A model generated the notes under the pieces. The model was not told where the DNA came from, did not search any database, and worked only from the letters and a program-made list of their open reading frames with translations. Of a stretch of DNA of 64,000 nucleotides, positions 13,123 to 55,012 are shown piece after piece; positions within the stretch are counted from its first letter, which is position 1, and every line of letters starts with the position of its first letter. This DNA comes from Coturnix japonica. Lineage: Eukaryota; Chordata; Aves; Galliformes; Phasianidae. Both the position numbers and the translations under genes were made by a program. The DNA lies in the NCBI RefSeq assembly GCF_001577835.2, contig NC_029532.1, forward strand, positions 4,736,512 to 4,800,511. Direction: 5' to 3'.

Positions 13123-15289
13123 GTGGGTATCGGGGGCCGGAGGCGGCGGCGGCCGTGGATGTTCGGGGCGGTGAGTGGGAACGGGGGGGGTGGAGGAGAA
13201 GGAGGAGGAGGGAGGGGAGGGTGAGGGAAGGTGGGACGAGGCAGCGTTAAAATGGAGCCGGGGCCCAGCGGCTGCGGCACCCCGGGCCTGGAGCCGCTTC
13301 ATTGTCCTCGAGCCGCCCCCGCTGTGAGGCTGCGGGGCCTGGCCGGGCCGTGGGGCTGCTTAGGCCGCGGGGCTGGGGGCTGCCCGAGCTGGGGGGAGGC
13401 CGTGAGGATGGCGGCTGGTTTGGTTCATCGGGTGTGACACAAAGATATTTTCGTCGCGCTGTTGTGTTCGTCTCGACAAAACAAGGAGGGGGAGGCTGCG
13501 ATGGGGGGGCAATCAGAAGGCTCTGGGTTGTTTTGTTGTGGTGCGGGAGACTGTGAAAGGGTTATTGGGAGAGCTGAAATGTTGCTTGGTGAGAAGGGGG
13601 GATGGGGGGTTTGGAATGAGAGAGTTGGTGCTGGTGCTCGGGGAGTTGTGGGTGGGTTTGTAAAGGTGCTTTGGGTTCTTGGAGCGTGGCTGCTGTGGGG
13701 TGGCTCTGAGATGGGCCCTGGGTGCGTTCAGAGCCGTGCAGGGTTTGTTCAGCAGCTGTGGATGTGAGCAAGCGTAATATGCGCTTTTTGTATCAATACC
13801 GACAAACCTCTTCGTCTGTGGAATCAAACCTGACCAGGTCTGGGAGTTGTGGGTCTCCTTAGGAAAGTTGCTTTGATTTGCTCTGCGGGTTTCTTGTTGT
13901 TGTTTTTGTCCTGTGAACGTCAGAAGGGCTCGGATGGTCTGATCGGGGTGGGCTTGTTGAACATTCATGTCTTTGTCAGTGGTATTGGGGATGATAACGT
14001 GATAAAGAAATGCTCAGGACCTGAGAAATTCTGTTTCTAGAAATGGGTGGTGAGTGCAAGCAGGTTGCAGTTTTGCATCATCAGCTGCAATAAGTCCAGA
14101 AGGAAGAAATCCCACTTGTTCCAGGACTGAATCAAGGCTTATGTGGAATGCTTTGTCTTGTCTTAGCACTTACCTTGTTGAGATACCTGCCCATGTTTTT
14201 CACCTGAATTGAAATACAGTAAGTGTGCCTCAGTTCCATCAGGAGTTCACCCAGGATCCTTCAGATCCTTGTGGGTCTATGGGTGATGCTCTTTCTCTCA
14301 GGGCTGTGGTGGAAGAGGTTCTTCCTAGCTAGCAGAATCTATTTTGGGGGCACGATAAACAACACCTCTCCCATCTGACCTCTTGGAAACTGCATTATAT
14401 GGTGCTCACCACATACTTCGGATGGAGTTTCCCAAGCTGAAGTGGGAACAGTAAGGAAGCAGCCCATCCAAATGCAGGGAAATAGAGGCAGGATTTAAAA
14501 ACGTCTTGGTTTTAATAAATCTTGACTAATGTTTCTAAAGGTTCCTAATAGAAGGTTTTAACTTCTACGGAGACATTGTAATAAAACCCTCTATTAAAGC
14601 TTTCTGTAGCGCCTAACTTCAAAGGCTCATTTACTCCAACAGCCTCTTAAAGGAAGGAATGGCGTTGTGTTTTGTTTGAGCCTCCCTTTTCTTCACTGTG
14701 TTCCTCCCGTGTTCTGCAAGCTGGCAACGATTGTGATGTTTCAGTATCACTCTTGCTTTCCTTGCTATTCATACCTTGTAAGTGGGTTTTGTTTTTCATG
14801 TGGCACTGACTCATTCTCCTAATAGGTCGATAATTTCTCAGCTCCTTATCACTAGTTTGTCACTTGGAACAGAAGAAATGCAGTCGGGTATCATCAGGCA
14901 TTGAGGTGAAAGCGCTGCAAACAGGTAAAAGCTGGGGGACAAGCAGTTCTCTCCTTGTTAACAGAGAGGAGAACAAACCTGCTAGGAACTGTGTAGCTGT
15001 GAATCCTGTGTGCTTTGTGTTCTTCTTTGGAAGCACTGGAGCTGTAACTCAGGTGGGCTGGAAGCTGGTGTGGTAGCACTGCAGCGCTCCTTGTCTGGCA
15101 TTTGGTTTGTATGGAAGCTTGATGTGCTGTGGGCTCTGTGAGGACAGGGGGATGTTTGGGGGTGTTAAGAGGTGTGTGCCCCATTCTGAATGGGGTCACA
15201 GTATGTGTTCAGTGCCTGGTACTGAGCACCTACATTGAGCTGGAAGGGATGAGAGCTCTCTGTTGCATCTTTCTGAATTAGAATCTAGA

Positions 15290-15345
15290 TTGGAAAACGC
15301 ATTCCAAGATCATGGAGTCCAACCATCTAAAGGGACCGTAGGTGT
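15290..15345 (-). repeat. CR1-like remnant
   Basis: CCAAGATCATGGAGTCCAAC followed by CATCTAAAGGGACC resembles the inverted CR1 3' region (aagatcat.gagtccaacc). It is short and diverged, so the family assignment is tentative. Confidence 0.45.
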
Positions 15346-18300
15346 TAATTTATGGAGGACTATTGGAAGCACTTTTGGTTGCAGTGGAAGAAGTAATGGC
15401 AGGATTTGGAATAGGCAAAAGTGAAAGAGGAGGCCAGACTAAAGTATGGAGGCTTAAAAAGGAAACACAAGGGCAAGCAACTGAGGGCTTGCTTAATGGT
15501 ATGCTTGGATATGGCCAAAAAGACTATGCTATTGCAGTGCAGTACTTGAAATGCACAGAGGGCTTGGGTTAGGTGCTGGGAGCATCCTTGATAGCCTTTG
15601 AAGTTCAGGTGAGTGGCACAAAGAGGAGCAGAATGCGGTGTTCACACAGATGGCATCCTATTGGAAGGGGTTTAGTGGAAGAGTCCTTCCTGGGTTGCTG
15701 TTTAGATGTTTTAGACACCACACTTGCTGTTAATGGTGCTGCATTGAGCCAAGCAGGTTTGAGGAGCTCGTGTTGGGACTTCACCTCCCACAGGCACTTT
15801 TTGTGTGGGAATATAGTGGTATTTTTTTGGAAGCGTTCTGCAGTGGGGTGGGTTCTTCAGCTGTTCCTACCTGTGTGTGGGCTGGGAGCCCTGTACAAAA
15901 GCCTTGTGTGCTCTTGTTCAGAGTTTGGAGTGGGCTGCAAAGCCGGCAGGGGAGTAGGGGCATGCTCAAGAAATGTTTCTTAATGGTTGAAATAGTACAG
16001 AGTATGGTTTTATCTTCTTAAATAACCCAAGAATTGAGCTCCCACCTAGCAACCAAAACTTTATGGCCAATTATTTAGGAGTGCTTTCATGAGATTCAAG
16101 TTTTACTACCGTGTTAGTGCTCTGCATCTGAGCACAATGTTGCTTCTGGTGATGGCTGTGATCCTGCTGTAGTAAAAGCAATGTATGGAGTTGGCAGTGT
16201 TCTCCCAGCACAGCCTGCACCTCCAGAGTTCCCCTGGCCCAGGACTTTGTGTTGCTCCTTGCTGTGCTCATGAGTGATTTAGAGAGTGCTTTCCAGCCCC
16301 ACAAAGTCAGTCGGAGGGTCTGTTTCTTGCTCTGCCACTCAGCAGAGCTGCATAGTTCTGTGGTGTCACTTTTCACTCTGGACAACAAGAGATGACACCT
16401 TGCTAGTTATGCACTGAAAATATCTGTGTGAATTAAAGCATCTATGAGACGCTTCTGCTTCCTGTCCAGCTCAGCATAGTCCAGATGTTCTGTGCATGGT
16501 CTGAATGGCATTGTTGTCCATTGAGCCTTGCAGCCTCACCCTGCTTCAGAGTACTGAGTAAAACTGCACGTATCGTTGCAGTTTTTTCCCCACTTTGTAC
16601 CTGTGTCCTTTTCCCAGCAGATTCTTTTTAGCATTCTCAGCATTCATCTGTAGTGCAAATGGCTCCTATGAATAGGAGTCCTGGAAGAAGGGTTGCTATG
16701 AAATGCTGCATTGCCCTGGTATTGTTAAAACCAGAGAACCTCAAGGAATACTTTCTTGGAAGCTTCAGTATCTGCAGTGTAAGTGAACTGCAGGCTTGTC
16801 TGAACCGCTTGTAATCTTATTAATGGTTTGAACCCGCTGTGTCAGTCTTGATGGCTGTGGGAAGTGGGTGAAATCTGATAGAGAAAGATCTATTCAGCCT
16901 TTGCCAGGGCAGCTCTGTGCCCTGCAGCGTGGTCATGGTGCCTGCCATAGAAGCTATGTCAGCACACGGGGAAGGAATGGTTCTGGACAGACTGGCTCAG
17001 CTGGGGCTTGTGGGAGCCTTTCCGTAATGTGAACTGAAGGATTGGTGTTTACTGCTTATGGTTTGATAGCATTGCGTTTTGTCTTTAGCCTTTGTGAAGA
17101 TCACCTTCTGTACTAAACCTGAGTGGGAGATGAGGCTGTCAAGTCAGCAGCTGGTCTGGAAGTGTAGTGAGGAGCTCCCAAAGCTTAGGTCAGGGGGAGG
17201 GAGGCGTGCTGGCACAAGGTGAGCTCCCACCTCCCTATTACAGCACGATCCTTCCTGAGGCAGGGGAAGACAGAACTGCTTACTCAACAACTGATGGCCT
17301 TTATGTGGAAGGAGCTTTCTTTGTTTCTGAAAAAAACATTGTAACCCTGAAGACTGGCAGCTTTGCTCTCCTTCCAGCTCCTGAATCTGTGACATCTCCA
17401 GTCTCATTAGCTATAAAACCTGTGTTTGCGTAGAGGTGCAGTAAATTCCTGAGCATGGGACCAGATGAAGGATTTGTGAAATGCTCTTTGCAACTTCACT
17501 GGAAGGATGTGTGTGTGGTTGCTCCTTTGAAGGCATCTGTTCCCTGGCAGCAGCCTGGATTGCAGCCCTTTGGCTTGTCCCTTGCCCTGGTTGTATCAGG
17601 CTCTTCAAGGGTGAGCTGAGGGGGCAGGCCATGTGTTTCACATCTTGCTGTGTCTCACTTCAGATACATGAGTATTCTTGATGTGACTAGTGAAAGCCTG
17701 TTTGGTAAGAGTTTGAGGACTCCGTATGCAAGACAGAGATAGTTTTACAGCCTTAAAATGCAGTGATTGGGTTTGGTTGTTAGCAGTGGAAGTGTGTTTG
17801 CCAGCTTGGAGCCAGATGTGGTGAGTTCAGCTGTCAGTCAGAAAGACTTCATGCAATGACCTCAGAACTTACATGGGTGATTTCTCTACCCTATAGGGTC
17901 TCTTCCACTGAAGGAAACACCATTCTAGACATTCCAGGTGCTGCTGCAATATATTCCTTCCTGTTTTGACTATTTTTAATTTTTTTTTTCTTTTTGACAC
18001 TTTGCTCCTTCATGATTTTACTCAAGAACTGCTTTCTGTAAGTCTTAGCAGCTCAGGTTTGCATGGCTTCTGCATGCAGAACAGGGTCAAGGATGTGCCG
18101 AGAGGCAGGGACAGACACCTGAGCTCTGGGACCTATGGCACTGCCTGCAGTGTTACTTGAGCAACTGCTGTTTCCCTGCCTTGGTTACTTGTAAAATAGA
18201 ACTGATGATGTTTGCTTTGGAACCCCCTAAGGAGATCTGGACTAGTTACTCACAGTCTGTTGCTGTTCAGGTACCTGAATGCTCAGCTTACCTTAAGAGT

Positions 18301-18536
18301 TCAGCTGAATCCTGCCAGGAGGCTTTTAAACAGGTTTTACTAACAGAGCATTATGGTAGTGCTTTCTGTTTGTATCAACGTTGCTGGTTTGTGATAGTCC
18401 TCCTTACTTTAAGTGTTGATGGAACGGAACATTGTATCTTTGTACTTAACCTGAACGTTCAGCTCTCAGAGGAATCAGAGCAGAGTGAAGTGAAAGGCAG
18501 AACCACTTCAGGTATATTATGGTTGGAGTGTTTCAG

Positions 18537-18620
18537 CTCTGAGCTGAGGTCTGTATTGGGACCAGTCTCCTCAAACATCTTTATGGCCTGGATGAGAGGG
18601 CAAAGAGTGCGATGCTGCTA
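18537..18620 (+). repeat. CR1 reverse-transcriptase fragment
   Basis: The + strand encodes SVLGPVSSNIFMAWMRG, closely resembling the CR1 reverse-transcriptase stretch GSVLGPVLFNIFINDLDEG. The similarity covers only about 28 residues and the FADD catalytic block is not present downstream. It is therefore a small, old, 5'- and 3'-truncated LINE fossil inside intron 1. Confidence 0.6.
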
Positions 18621-20466
18621 ACAGGCAGTGCTTCCAGGATGCTCCACTTCAGATCAATTTCTTGTTCTGAAAGGTATGAAAGCCCTCCAGTGCTTCTTCT
18701 TGGGTTAAAGATACAGTTATTCCTTTGTGACAGACTGGCGTTTAGGGGTTGATTCCTTCATTGTTGCATGATGGGGTAGTTGGGTAGAAAAAACGTGGCT
18801 TTGGTGCTGCTAGGAAAGGAGTTACTGGAGTTCAGGGGCCCTCCTCAGGGTGCAGCATTGTCTGTCCAGAGCGAGTTAATGTTTCTTTGTAAATACAGTT
18901 GAGCTCTTCTCCAGGCTCCAGTCTGCATTATGTTTCACAGTAAGTTACAAGTCCATGCTTTTTGGATGTCTCTCTCTGCTCCTTGCTTGTTCAGCGCTGG
19001 AAAAGCTGTTTAGCAGAGAGGTGAGGCATTTGTAGCTCACAGGCCAAACCTGGGGCTGCCCAATGCTTCAGTACTAGGAGCTGTGATTGCTGACCTGTTG
19101 GTATGTTTATGAGTGGGGCAGCAGGTGAACCTGGTGGAGACAGCTGAAAAAAAATGAGGTCAGATCATTTTATAGAGCATGCCCTCTGTGCTCCGTCAGG
19201 TTTTAGCTCTGCATAGAGACCATAATACCCTGGGCTGAATCCTTTGTTGTCCAGAAGACTTGCCTCTCATCTCTGTGCTCCTGCTGCATGTCTCAAAGTC
19301 AGGCTTGGCTCTGAGGTGTGATGGGCAGGCTGACCAGCAGGCAGGTCTGTTGGCAGACAGCCTCTGACAGCATTACTCAGCTAGCAGCATACCTCTGCAA
19401 TCAATCATGGAAGATGGAATCCTGGTCTCTCATTTTTTTACAGGGAGAGAAGATTCGCAGGAGACAATGCAGAGAGCAGCTGGAATTGTTTAGAATTAAA
19501 AGGATTGCAAGGAGAGTCCCCCCTGGTGAATCATGAGCCCTGTTTGCTAAGGGTTTTCCATCTCTCTGCACTGCAGAATGCTGGCTTGTTTCTCTCATCT
19601 GGCAGGATTTTTTTCTTTTTTTTCAGACTTTTGAACAAATCTTAACAGCTTTTCCTGGGCAGTGCGACAGACTGACAGAGAGGCTTCTTGTGGCCTGGGC
19701 TTTTGGTACAGCCTGTCTGCTGCACAGCTCTACTGTGCAGATCCTATTGACTTCATATTCAGATGCTGATATTCTCCTGATGGTTTCCCCCTTGCTCTTG
19801 GAAATTGCTTGCTCATCTGGTCCCTTTCCTATCAGTGCTCATCCCTGCCTGGACCAAGGAGGTCTCCTACAGGACAAAAGTGCATCTGGCCCCAATCCCT
19901 GGAGCAGCTGGTTGTGCTGTTTGACCAAAGCTCTTTGAATGGCAGCCAGTGGCATCTTTCATTGCTGAGGCAGGTGGTGGCTGTTCCATGGGTAGGTGGT
20001 TCTTGATGGGGCATGTTCCAGGAGCAGTGGATCTCCCTGTTGGCAGATAAGCATTAAGCTCTGAGGGTTAGTAGCAAAAAAAAGACTGTGTGTATTTAAG
20101 GACAAGTGAACACTGCTGATCTGTAAAACTATACTATGATTTTGAGAAGGTCTCACGTTACAGGTAATGTTAGTAACCACAGTAGACTTCAGTTTAACAT
20201 CAACTCTAAGCAGCTTCTCATTTCTGGAAGTACAATTCAACTCTTTCAACCTGTGAATTTGAAAATTTATGGTCAAGAGTCTTCCTGATCTGAAGAAAAG
20301 CCTTTTCAGCATGAACCTCCATCCTGTTGCTTTGTTTTGTGTTTGTGTCTGCTGCTGTTTAAGGAGCAAGGAGTGTGAGTCTACAACAAAGAATCTGCAT
20401 TGGTCCATGGCTTTGCCCAAGTGATTGTGCTTGGTGGTTTGTGAGGAGCTGGAGTGGTTCCTTCTA

Positions 20467-20492
20467 GTGTGTGTGTGTGTGTGTGTGTGTGT
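20467..20492 (+). repeat. (GT)n microsatellite
   Basis: About 13 uninterrupted GT dinucleotides in PRRC2B intron 1. It is likely length-polymorphic. Confidence 0.95.
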
Positions 20493-23400
20493 TACCTTTG
20501 ATCAATCTGTTTGCCCTTTTCAATTAAGGCTGGCTGGCTTCCAGGTATTTGAGCTCCATTGAAGTCTTGTGAATAAAAACTCTAGCAGCCCTGCCTCCTT
20601 CCTACAGGAATTTACAAAGAGCTTTGTAGACAATCCTGTTTGTCAGGGGTATTTCCCTTTGGCTGTGTTTTCAGCTCAGAGGTTTCCACTTGTTAACCAG
20701 TGCCAATAGCTCCAGCTTTTCACAGGGCTCTTTTTGCAGGGCCATGTACCTGTGTATGGTGGATCCCTGCTGCAGATCCAGGACATAAATGCTGCCTGGA
20801 TAAAAATGTATCCCATTAAAATGGAGTGTAGACAGTGTCAGTACCCGCAGATGAGATCCAGGGTAGCACGATGAGGACATGAAGACACAGAGATAGAGGA
20901 GCTCTCTGTCCAGAAAGTAATTTTGGCATGTTATTTGTACCCTGGGGCTTCTGTTGTAACCTGTCACGCTGCAGTGTGCTCAGGTTCCTCTGAGATGCTC
21001 AGTATTTCACACTCTGGTGCTGTCCCTGGATATTGCTAGTCCTGAGATTGGAAAGAGCTAAGCTGGGTGCTAATGCTGATAGCAAACCTTCCCCCAGAGA
21101 CATCTATAAACCCAGAGAGACACCTTGCAGAAATGTAGGTGATGGATTTTTAGTTCTCCGTAACAGAGAATAATGCTTTCTTCAGGGTCAACGATCGGTC
21201 GTGGAGCACAGGTCAGAGGCTGTCAGTTTTCACATGTCAGCATCAGCCTTCTGCTTCTGACTCCCCTAATAATGATGCGAGCTGTCAGTTTAGGTCTCAA
21301 TTAACTTGATTTTTCTCAGAAACTGCTTTGCTCTGCAAGACTGGAAGGCTTTAACAATCTCTGCTTGGATTCCCTGTCAGGCTGTGTGTTGGGAAAATAG
21401 GGCAGTATCATGATGGCCTTTGGAGGCTCAGTGTGTGACACAGTGCCAGGTGACTCGGGGACAGCTCTGTCCTGCAGGTGCCCAGCACTGCTGTAACCTT
21501 TTTGCATGCAGAAATCCCTCATTTCCCCATGGATTCATGTTTCCCTTTGCAGTTCACGCTGTTATGTTGTGCACAAACAGAGCTGCACTTCACATTTTCA
21601 GCTTCAAAGCATTGAAGGAGTTCAAAGTAGTCATGAATTTTACTTATCCAGACAACAGTTCTGGCTGTCCCGGAGTGTTTGACTAGAGGTTCTTTCCCAG
21701 CATGACCCCAGCTCCTCTGCATTGAAGTGCTTGTTTATTCCTCCTGCATCCTTCTGATGATATCAGATGTAATCAGGAGGCAGCTGAGACCCAGTTACAT
21801 AACTTGTTGTCAGGGTTTCTCTTTGGCAGTGTTACCCGTATGCTGTTTGCATGCTGACTTTCAGGAACTTGGGACCTTTCTAATTCCTGAACTGGATGTG
21901 ATAGCTGTTGTTTTATTCTCATGCCTAATAATTTGATCTCGTTTGTAGTTTTCTGAACCTTAAAATGGATGTTACTGCTTGGGATTTGTAAGGCTGATGC
22001 AGGGTTGGTGGGGTCCAGGCCAGCTCTCACCTTGGGGCTCAGTACGTACCTGCAGGTGAGGTGGCTGTGGGATAGTGCATGGTTCCCCCTGCTATTCTGC
22101 CTGCGACCCTGCTGGTTTGAACAGGGTATTGCTCAGTGCAGCATCTGCTTTCCTGCTAAGTCTGCTCTAAACAGCGTTCTTCTCTTTTTTTATTTATCCC
22201 ACTGATAAAATGTGGTGGAAATAGGGAAATGAGTTTTCTTTGGTGTATGGTAATCGCTCGAGCAAAGATGCAACCAGACTGGAGCCAAAGATCCATTTGC
22301 TGCTATGCAGGAGAAGGTTTTTTGGGGATGCTGGTCAGCACTGCTGCCTCTGCAGGCATTCACACTGCAGCCCAGAGCAGCAGCCTGGCTGTGAGGGATG
22401 CGTGGAGGAGCCTGGTGGTGCTTCTGAGTGTTGTGTGGATGCTATTAGAGTGACAGAAAGTGCTTCTCTATCTCTCCACTTGCTGCCTTGCACACCAGAT
22501 CACTTTGCTCCTGGTTTAAATCCTTGCGCTGCAGGGCATTCACTGCAAGGTGCCAGGTTTATTGGTTTGAAACTTGCTCCCTGGCCTCAATCTTTAGGTA
22601 GGTTTTACTTGGCTCTCTGCAGGTTTGCAGTACATTCTCAAACTGACTCTCCAGCTTGGCTGTGGAAGGTGCTTATTTTGTTCATAATGCCATGGACTAA
22701 TCCTCTTACCCAGAAATGGTGTTTGATAAGGCAGTACTGGGAGAAGCTATAGCCTCTGGTCAGAGATGGTCTCTTTCAGAATGCTGAATGATTTCTGGCT
22801 GTGTTGGGAGCGTGATTGCAGCTGAATGAGTTTCAGAAAGGGTGAAGGGTGGGTAGGTCTGATATATAACAGTGTTTTGTTACTCCAGAACACAGTGGGA
22901 AACTGTAAGATAGGACCTGGCAGATGGTATAATACAACTGCCAGCAGTGTTAGGCTTAAAATGGAGATTTTTACGAGAAGAAATCTGGAAATCTAAATGA
23001 CATGTGAAAAGGTTAGATTAAGCTTCTAGGTTTGTGGAAAAGTGAGAACAGGGAATTATAAATACAATACCTAAAAGAAACATCCATTGAAAGTAAGCAA
23101 GGCTTCATTTGCTGAGATGTATGTTTGTCAATGGAACTTGTATTCAGCTTTGTCCTAGGCTCCAAGAGCCCAAAAAAGAAAGCAGACTTGAGTGAATGCT
23201 ATGAATCACAGTGCATTGTGCAGGCAGGAATCAGAGTGAGAAATTAGCAAGCCATACCTATTGTGAAAAGCACATTTATAGCTAAAAGTGGTACTTGGAG
23301 GTGCCAGCAACAGAACATACAGTGTATTTCTTATGAAATGTTTTCAGGGTTTGTAGTTGAACCTGTTCTATTCACTCCTCAGCTCTCTCTTGTAGCCAAC

Positions 23401-23901
23401 AGATAGGGAAAAGGAATTAGAGGAAATAATTCTGTTACCTTCAGTAAGTGCTGTCTTAGATGTAACAAGCCCAGCTACCAGGAGTTCAGCAGGAAACCCA
23501 ATGATACATTCCAGTGTTGGAAAGGATACCGTACTTACTTTCTTATTGAGGAGTCATTGTGTGTAGCTGCTTATTGTAAAGATTCATTCTTTTAAGCAAG
23601 GACCAAGTTGACCTCACTCCTTGTATGCTCATACTTAAAGGAGTTCAGTTCTGTAAGTGCTGGAGTTGGCAGAAGAAAATAAAAAAAGATGCCATGAGAA
23701 ATGTGTTCCTGCAGTTATTTTAATGTAGTTTATGAATCATAAATCCCACAAGCTTTTTGCAGCTGGGAGGGGGAGAACAGTGATGGTAGTGAAACCCAGT
23801 ATCCAGTGTGCTGTTCTAACAGTCGCACATGTTTGCTTTTTACGTAATCATGGCAAGGTAATCTGATGGCATTTTCCTGCTTCTCTTTCATTAAAAGGCA
23901 G

Positions 23902-52308
<28,407 letters not shown>

Positions 52309-53035
52309 GAGCACAGCTGATGCCCAGCTGGTCCTGCTGGCTGACAGGCCCTACAGCTGAGACTGAACCCCACTGGATCTCCTGAAGATCTCACCAGACC
52401 TACACCTGCCCCACACTGAACTGACTACAGTGACATCATCCAAGTCCCTCTCCTAGCAAAGCAGTTTGAAACAGTGGATATGACATTGACCTGCTTGCTT
52501 TGAAACAAACCAACCATGTGACTTTTAAGTGGCTTAAGCCTTTCTCTTTTTTTTTTCACCCCCATGCCCCATCCATGGGTAGCTGTGATAGCTCACTTGG
52601 CAAAGCCCATCCTTCTCCTTCCCTACTTCTGTCTCAGCAGAGTGGCAACTGAAGGAGAGGGGGTTACTTAGAGGTTTTTCATTTTAAAGGCAGCTGAGGT
52701 TTTTACAGAGAAAAAAAGCTATATCCTTGTTTATAGCAGAACTTTTATATGTTCTCTCACTTCTTTTTCCCCTTTCTGCTTTCCTCATTTTTTCCAGAAG
52801 AGAAGTCCCATCGACTAAAACTATATTCCGACAGAACTCCTGATTTTTATATGTAGTTCTGTGCAACACTGAGAATCGATACTCTTCTAAATTGAGTTGG
52901 ATTGGGTATATTTTCCCCCAGATAATTTAACCTTTCAGATTGAGTAAAAGCAAAGCAAACAACATCAGTACACTTACAGCGTTCATGAATTTTTCAGTGT
53001 TTTTTGTTCTAAGCTAGAAGCAGTGCTTGCATTAG

Positions 53036-53041
53036 AATAAA
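53036..53041 (+). terminator. PRRC2B: PRRC2B proximal poly(A) signal
   Basis: AATAAA about 730 bases after the stop codon. It would yield a short 3' UTR lacking all the distal elements. Confidence 0.45.
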
Positions 53042-53835
53042 TGTGTACTAAAGTATATAGTAGATCAGTGCATTAATCTTGGAAGTTGCACCATGTTAAT
53101 TGTAGCTTTGGGGTGCCTCGTGCACAACAAAATGTGGCATTTTCGTTTTAAGGAAAAACGCACCAAACTTCTGTTGCAAGCTCCTCTGGATTTAGGGATT
53201 TTTGTTTGCTCGTTTTGTAGGTTTGAGATTTCTTTAGTGACTGCCAAACATTGCAGCAAAATGTAAATCATGGACTTGCAAAATGTAAAATCTTAAGAGA
53301 AATCTCCTCACCGCTCATGGGTCAGAAGAGTTGGCTAGAGCCAACGGGTTTGTTTGGACTACTTTTTGTAGTTGTGATGCTCTCTTATGCTCCCTACTTT
53401 GGCTGCTTTAATTCCTTGTCTCCTGAGACTTGTTCTATATTGTGCTTATCCATTGGGGCTGCTCTCCTAAGCTTTGTTCTTCTCCCTTTTCCCTAGGCCT
53501 TTCTGTTCCTCTCATGGCCTCTTGTAATATTTGCTTAGAAACACATTAGTAAGGGAGCTCTTCTGCAAGGCAGCCTTTTTAGCACACTTAGAACCTCCTT
53601 TTTTTCCATCGGAAGCGCATGGATCCAGAGTCAGTTTGGAATCGACCTTTTGATCTCCTTCCACAGGTGAACAGCAAACGGTTCTTTAGTTTTGATGTAA
53701 TAGCATATAGCGTGTATACTGTGTCGCAACCTTACACTTTCTCACCAGTATTTATTTGATGGTAAATGAAAGGAGGGTCCCAGTGGGAGTGGGTTGGGTT
53801 TTTATTATTTTGGTTGTTTGATTCTTTTGGTTGAT

Positions 53836-53870
53836 GTATGTGTGTGTATGCGTGTGTGTGTGTGTATGTA
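53836..53870 (+). repeat. Impure (TG)n tract
   Basis: An interrupted TG repeat in the 3' UTR reading TATGTGTGTGTATGCGTGTG and so on. UG-rich RNA can bind CELF or TDP-43 type proteins, but no function is shown here. Confidence 0.75.
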
Positions 53871-55006
53871 GATTTTAGATTGGACTTGCAAGTTCCTGAA
53901 TGTTCTTGGAGTCCTTAAGCTGACAGTAGTCATAAGTAAATTCAGCTACTCCCAGCTAACTTGGTTTGTGTTGTTTAGCTCTTTGAAAATGTAAAGTAGG
54001 CTGGTCACTCTGAAGTGAGGGAAAGAAACACTTCATTTCCGCAGTAGATGATAGCTTGCTAACTGGCTGTGCTGTCTGCAACTCTTAGATGGCAGCAAGT
54101 CATTTGTTGGTGGTTCCAAAGAAGATATTTTGAACAAAGAATGTATTTGGGAAGGGATCTGGAAGGTGTTCTTGTTTGTGTGCTTTTATTTTTTCCCCCC
54201 TTTATGGGATATATCCTTCATAACTTTCTAGGGATGCATTTGAAATTTTAAGCTAGGTATAAATAAGAATTTTATACAGTAGCTTTAAAAAGAGCTTAGA
54301 AACCGAATCTAACTTAGACGTAGTAATGTACCCTTTCCATAGGTTTCCCCATTGACTGTGGCAGAGAACGTGAAGGGAAAGGGGATAGGATGGTACTTCT
54401 GAGAAAAATAAGAGCTCTTTTCATTTCTCGTGTTTTATGGATGATTTTCTTTTAACTTCAGAGCAGTGTGTGCCAGCGTCTCTCTCGCATCCTCCTTTTA
54501 AAGTACAGGGTTTGAGATTAAGCGACAAACATTTCCCCGTGCTTCAGACAACTCCCAGACCTGTTTCCTCATCTGCTAGTCCTGCTCCCAACGTTTCCCA
54601 AAGGTTTTCCACCAGGAAGTCATCCCACCGCACTTTCTGTTTTCTTCTGTGGAATATCATGAACAACTACATTGTCTTTTTCATTCTTTATTATCCTCCT
54701 GCCCAGCTGGCCCTACTGATGTCAGCCCAGAACTGAACTGTAATGGCTAAAGACACTCAACCCAGGCGCCCTTCTTCTCACATCTTTCCTATCCTAATAA
54801 CACTACTTAAGCTTTACGAAGAACTAACCTCTTTCCTCCTACCTTCGTGACTCTTAAATGGTCAAATGTATTGGAGAAATTGGGTTGTTTCTATACGCAA
54901 GATACTGCAGTCCCTCTGGTGTAAATGCCATCAGAACTACAACACTTCCTGTCCAAAAAGGTCACCCTTCTTTCTCTTTTAACCTCTCCCATCCTTCCCC
55001 CGACAG

Positions 55007-55012
55007 AATAAA
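55007..55012 (+). terminator. PRRC2B: PRRC2B middle poly(A) signal
   Basis: AATAAA at 55007-55012, about 2.7 kb after the stop codon, followed by T-rich sequence. It is a credible alternative 3' end. Confidence 0.5.

Larger units (their letters stand above)
12780..13450 (+). promoter_or_regulatory. PRRC2B: PRRC2B CpG-island promoter
   Basis: Abrupt switch to very GC- and CpG-rich sequence, unlike both flanks. No TATA box is seen. A YY1-type element, CCGCCATCTTGGC, lies at 12860-12872, a position typical of housekeeping promoters just downstream of the start site. A reverse-orientation GGATGGCGGC lies near 13407. Transcription probably starts around 12840-12900, but the exact start cannot be read from sequence. 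Confidence 0.8.
13123..23901 (+). other. PRRC2B: PRRC2B intron 1
   Basis: A 10.8-kb intron between the CpG-island exon and the first coding exon. No further exon is supportable. It holds a small CR1 remnant near 15296, a CR1 reverse-transcriptase fossil near 18537 and a GT microsatellite at 20467. The open frames in it show no domain and are taken as chance. Confidence 0.7.

Noticed and set aside
15342-15983. Successive open frames in PRRC2B intron 1 that look like exons
   Set aside because: No proper splice-bounded structure and no homology. They follow a CR1-like remnant and appear to be chance.
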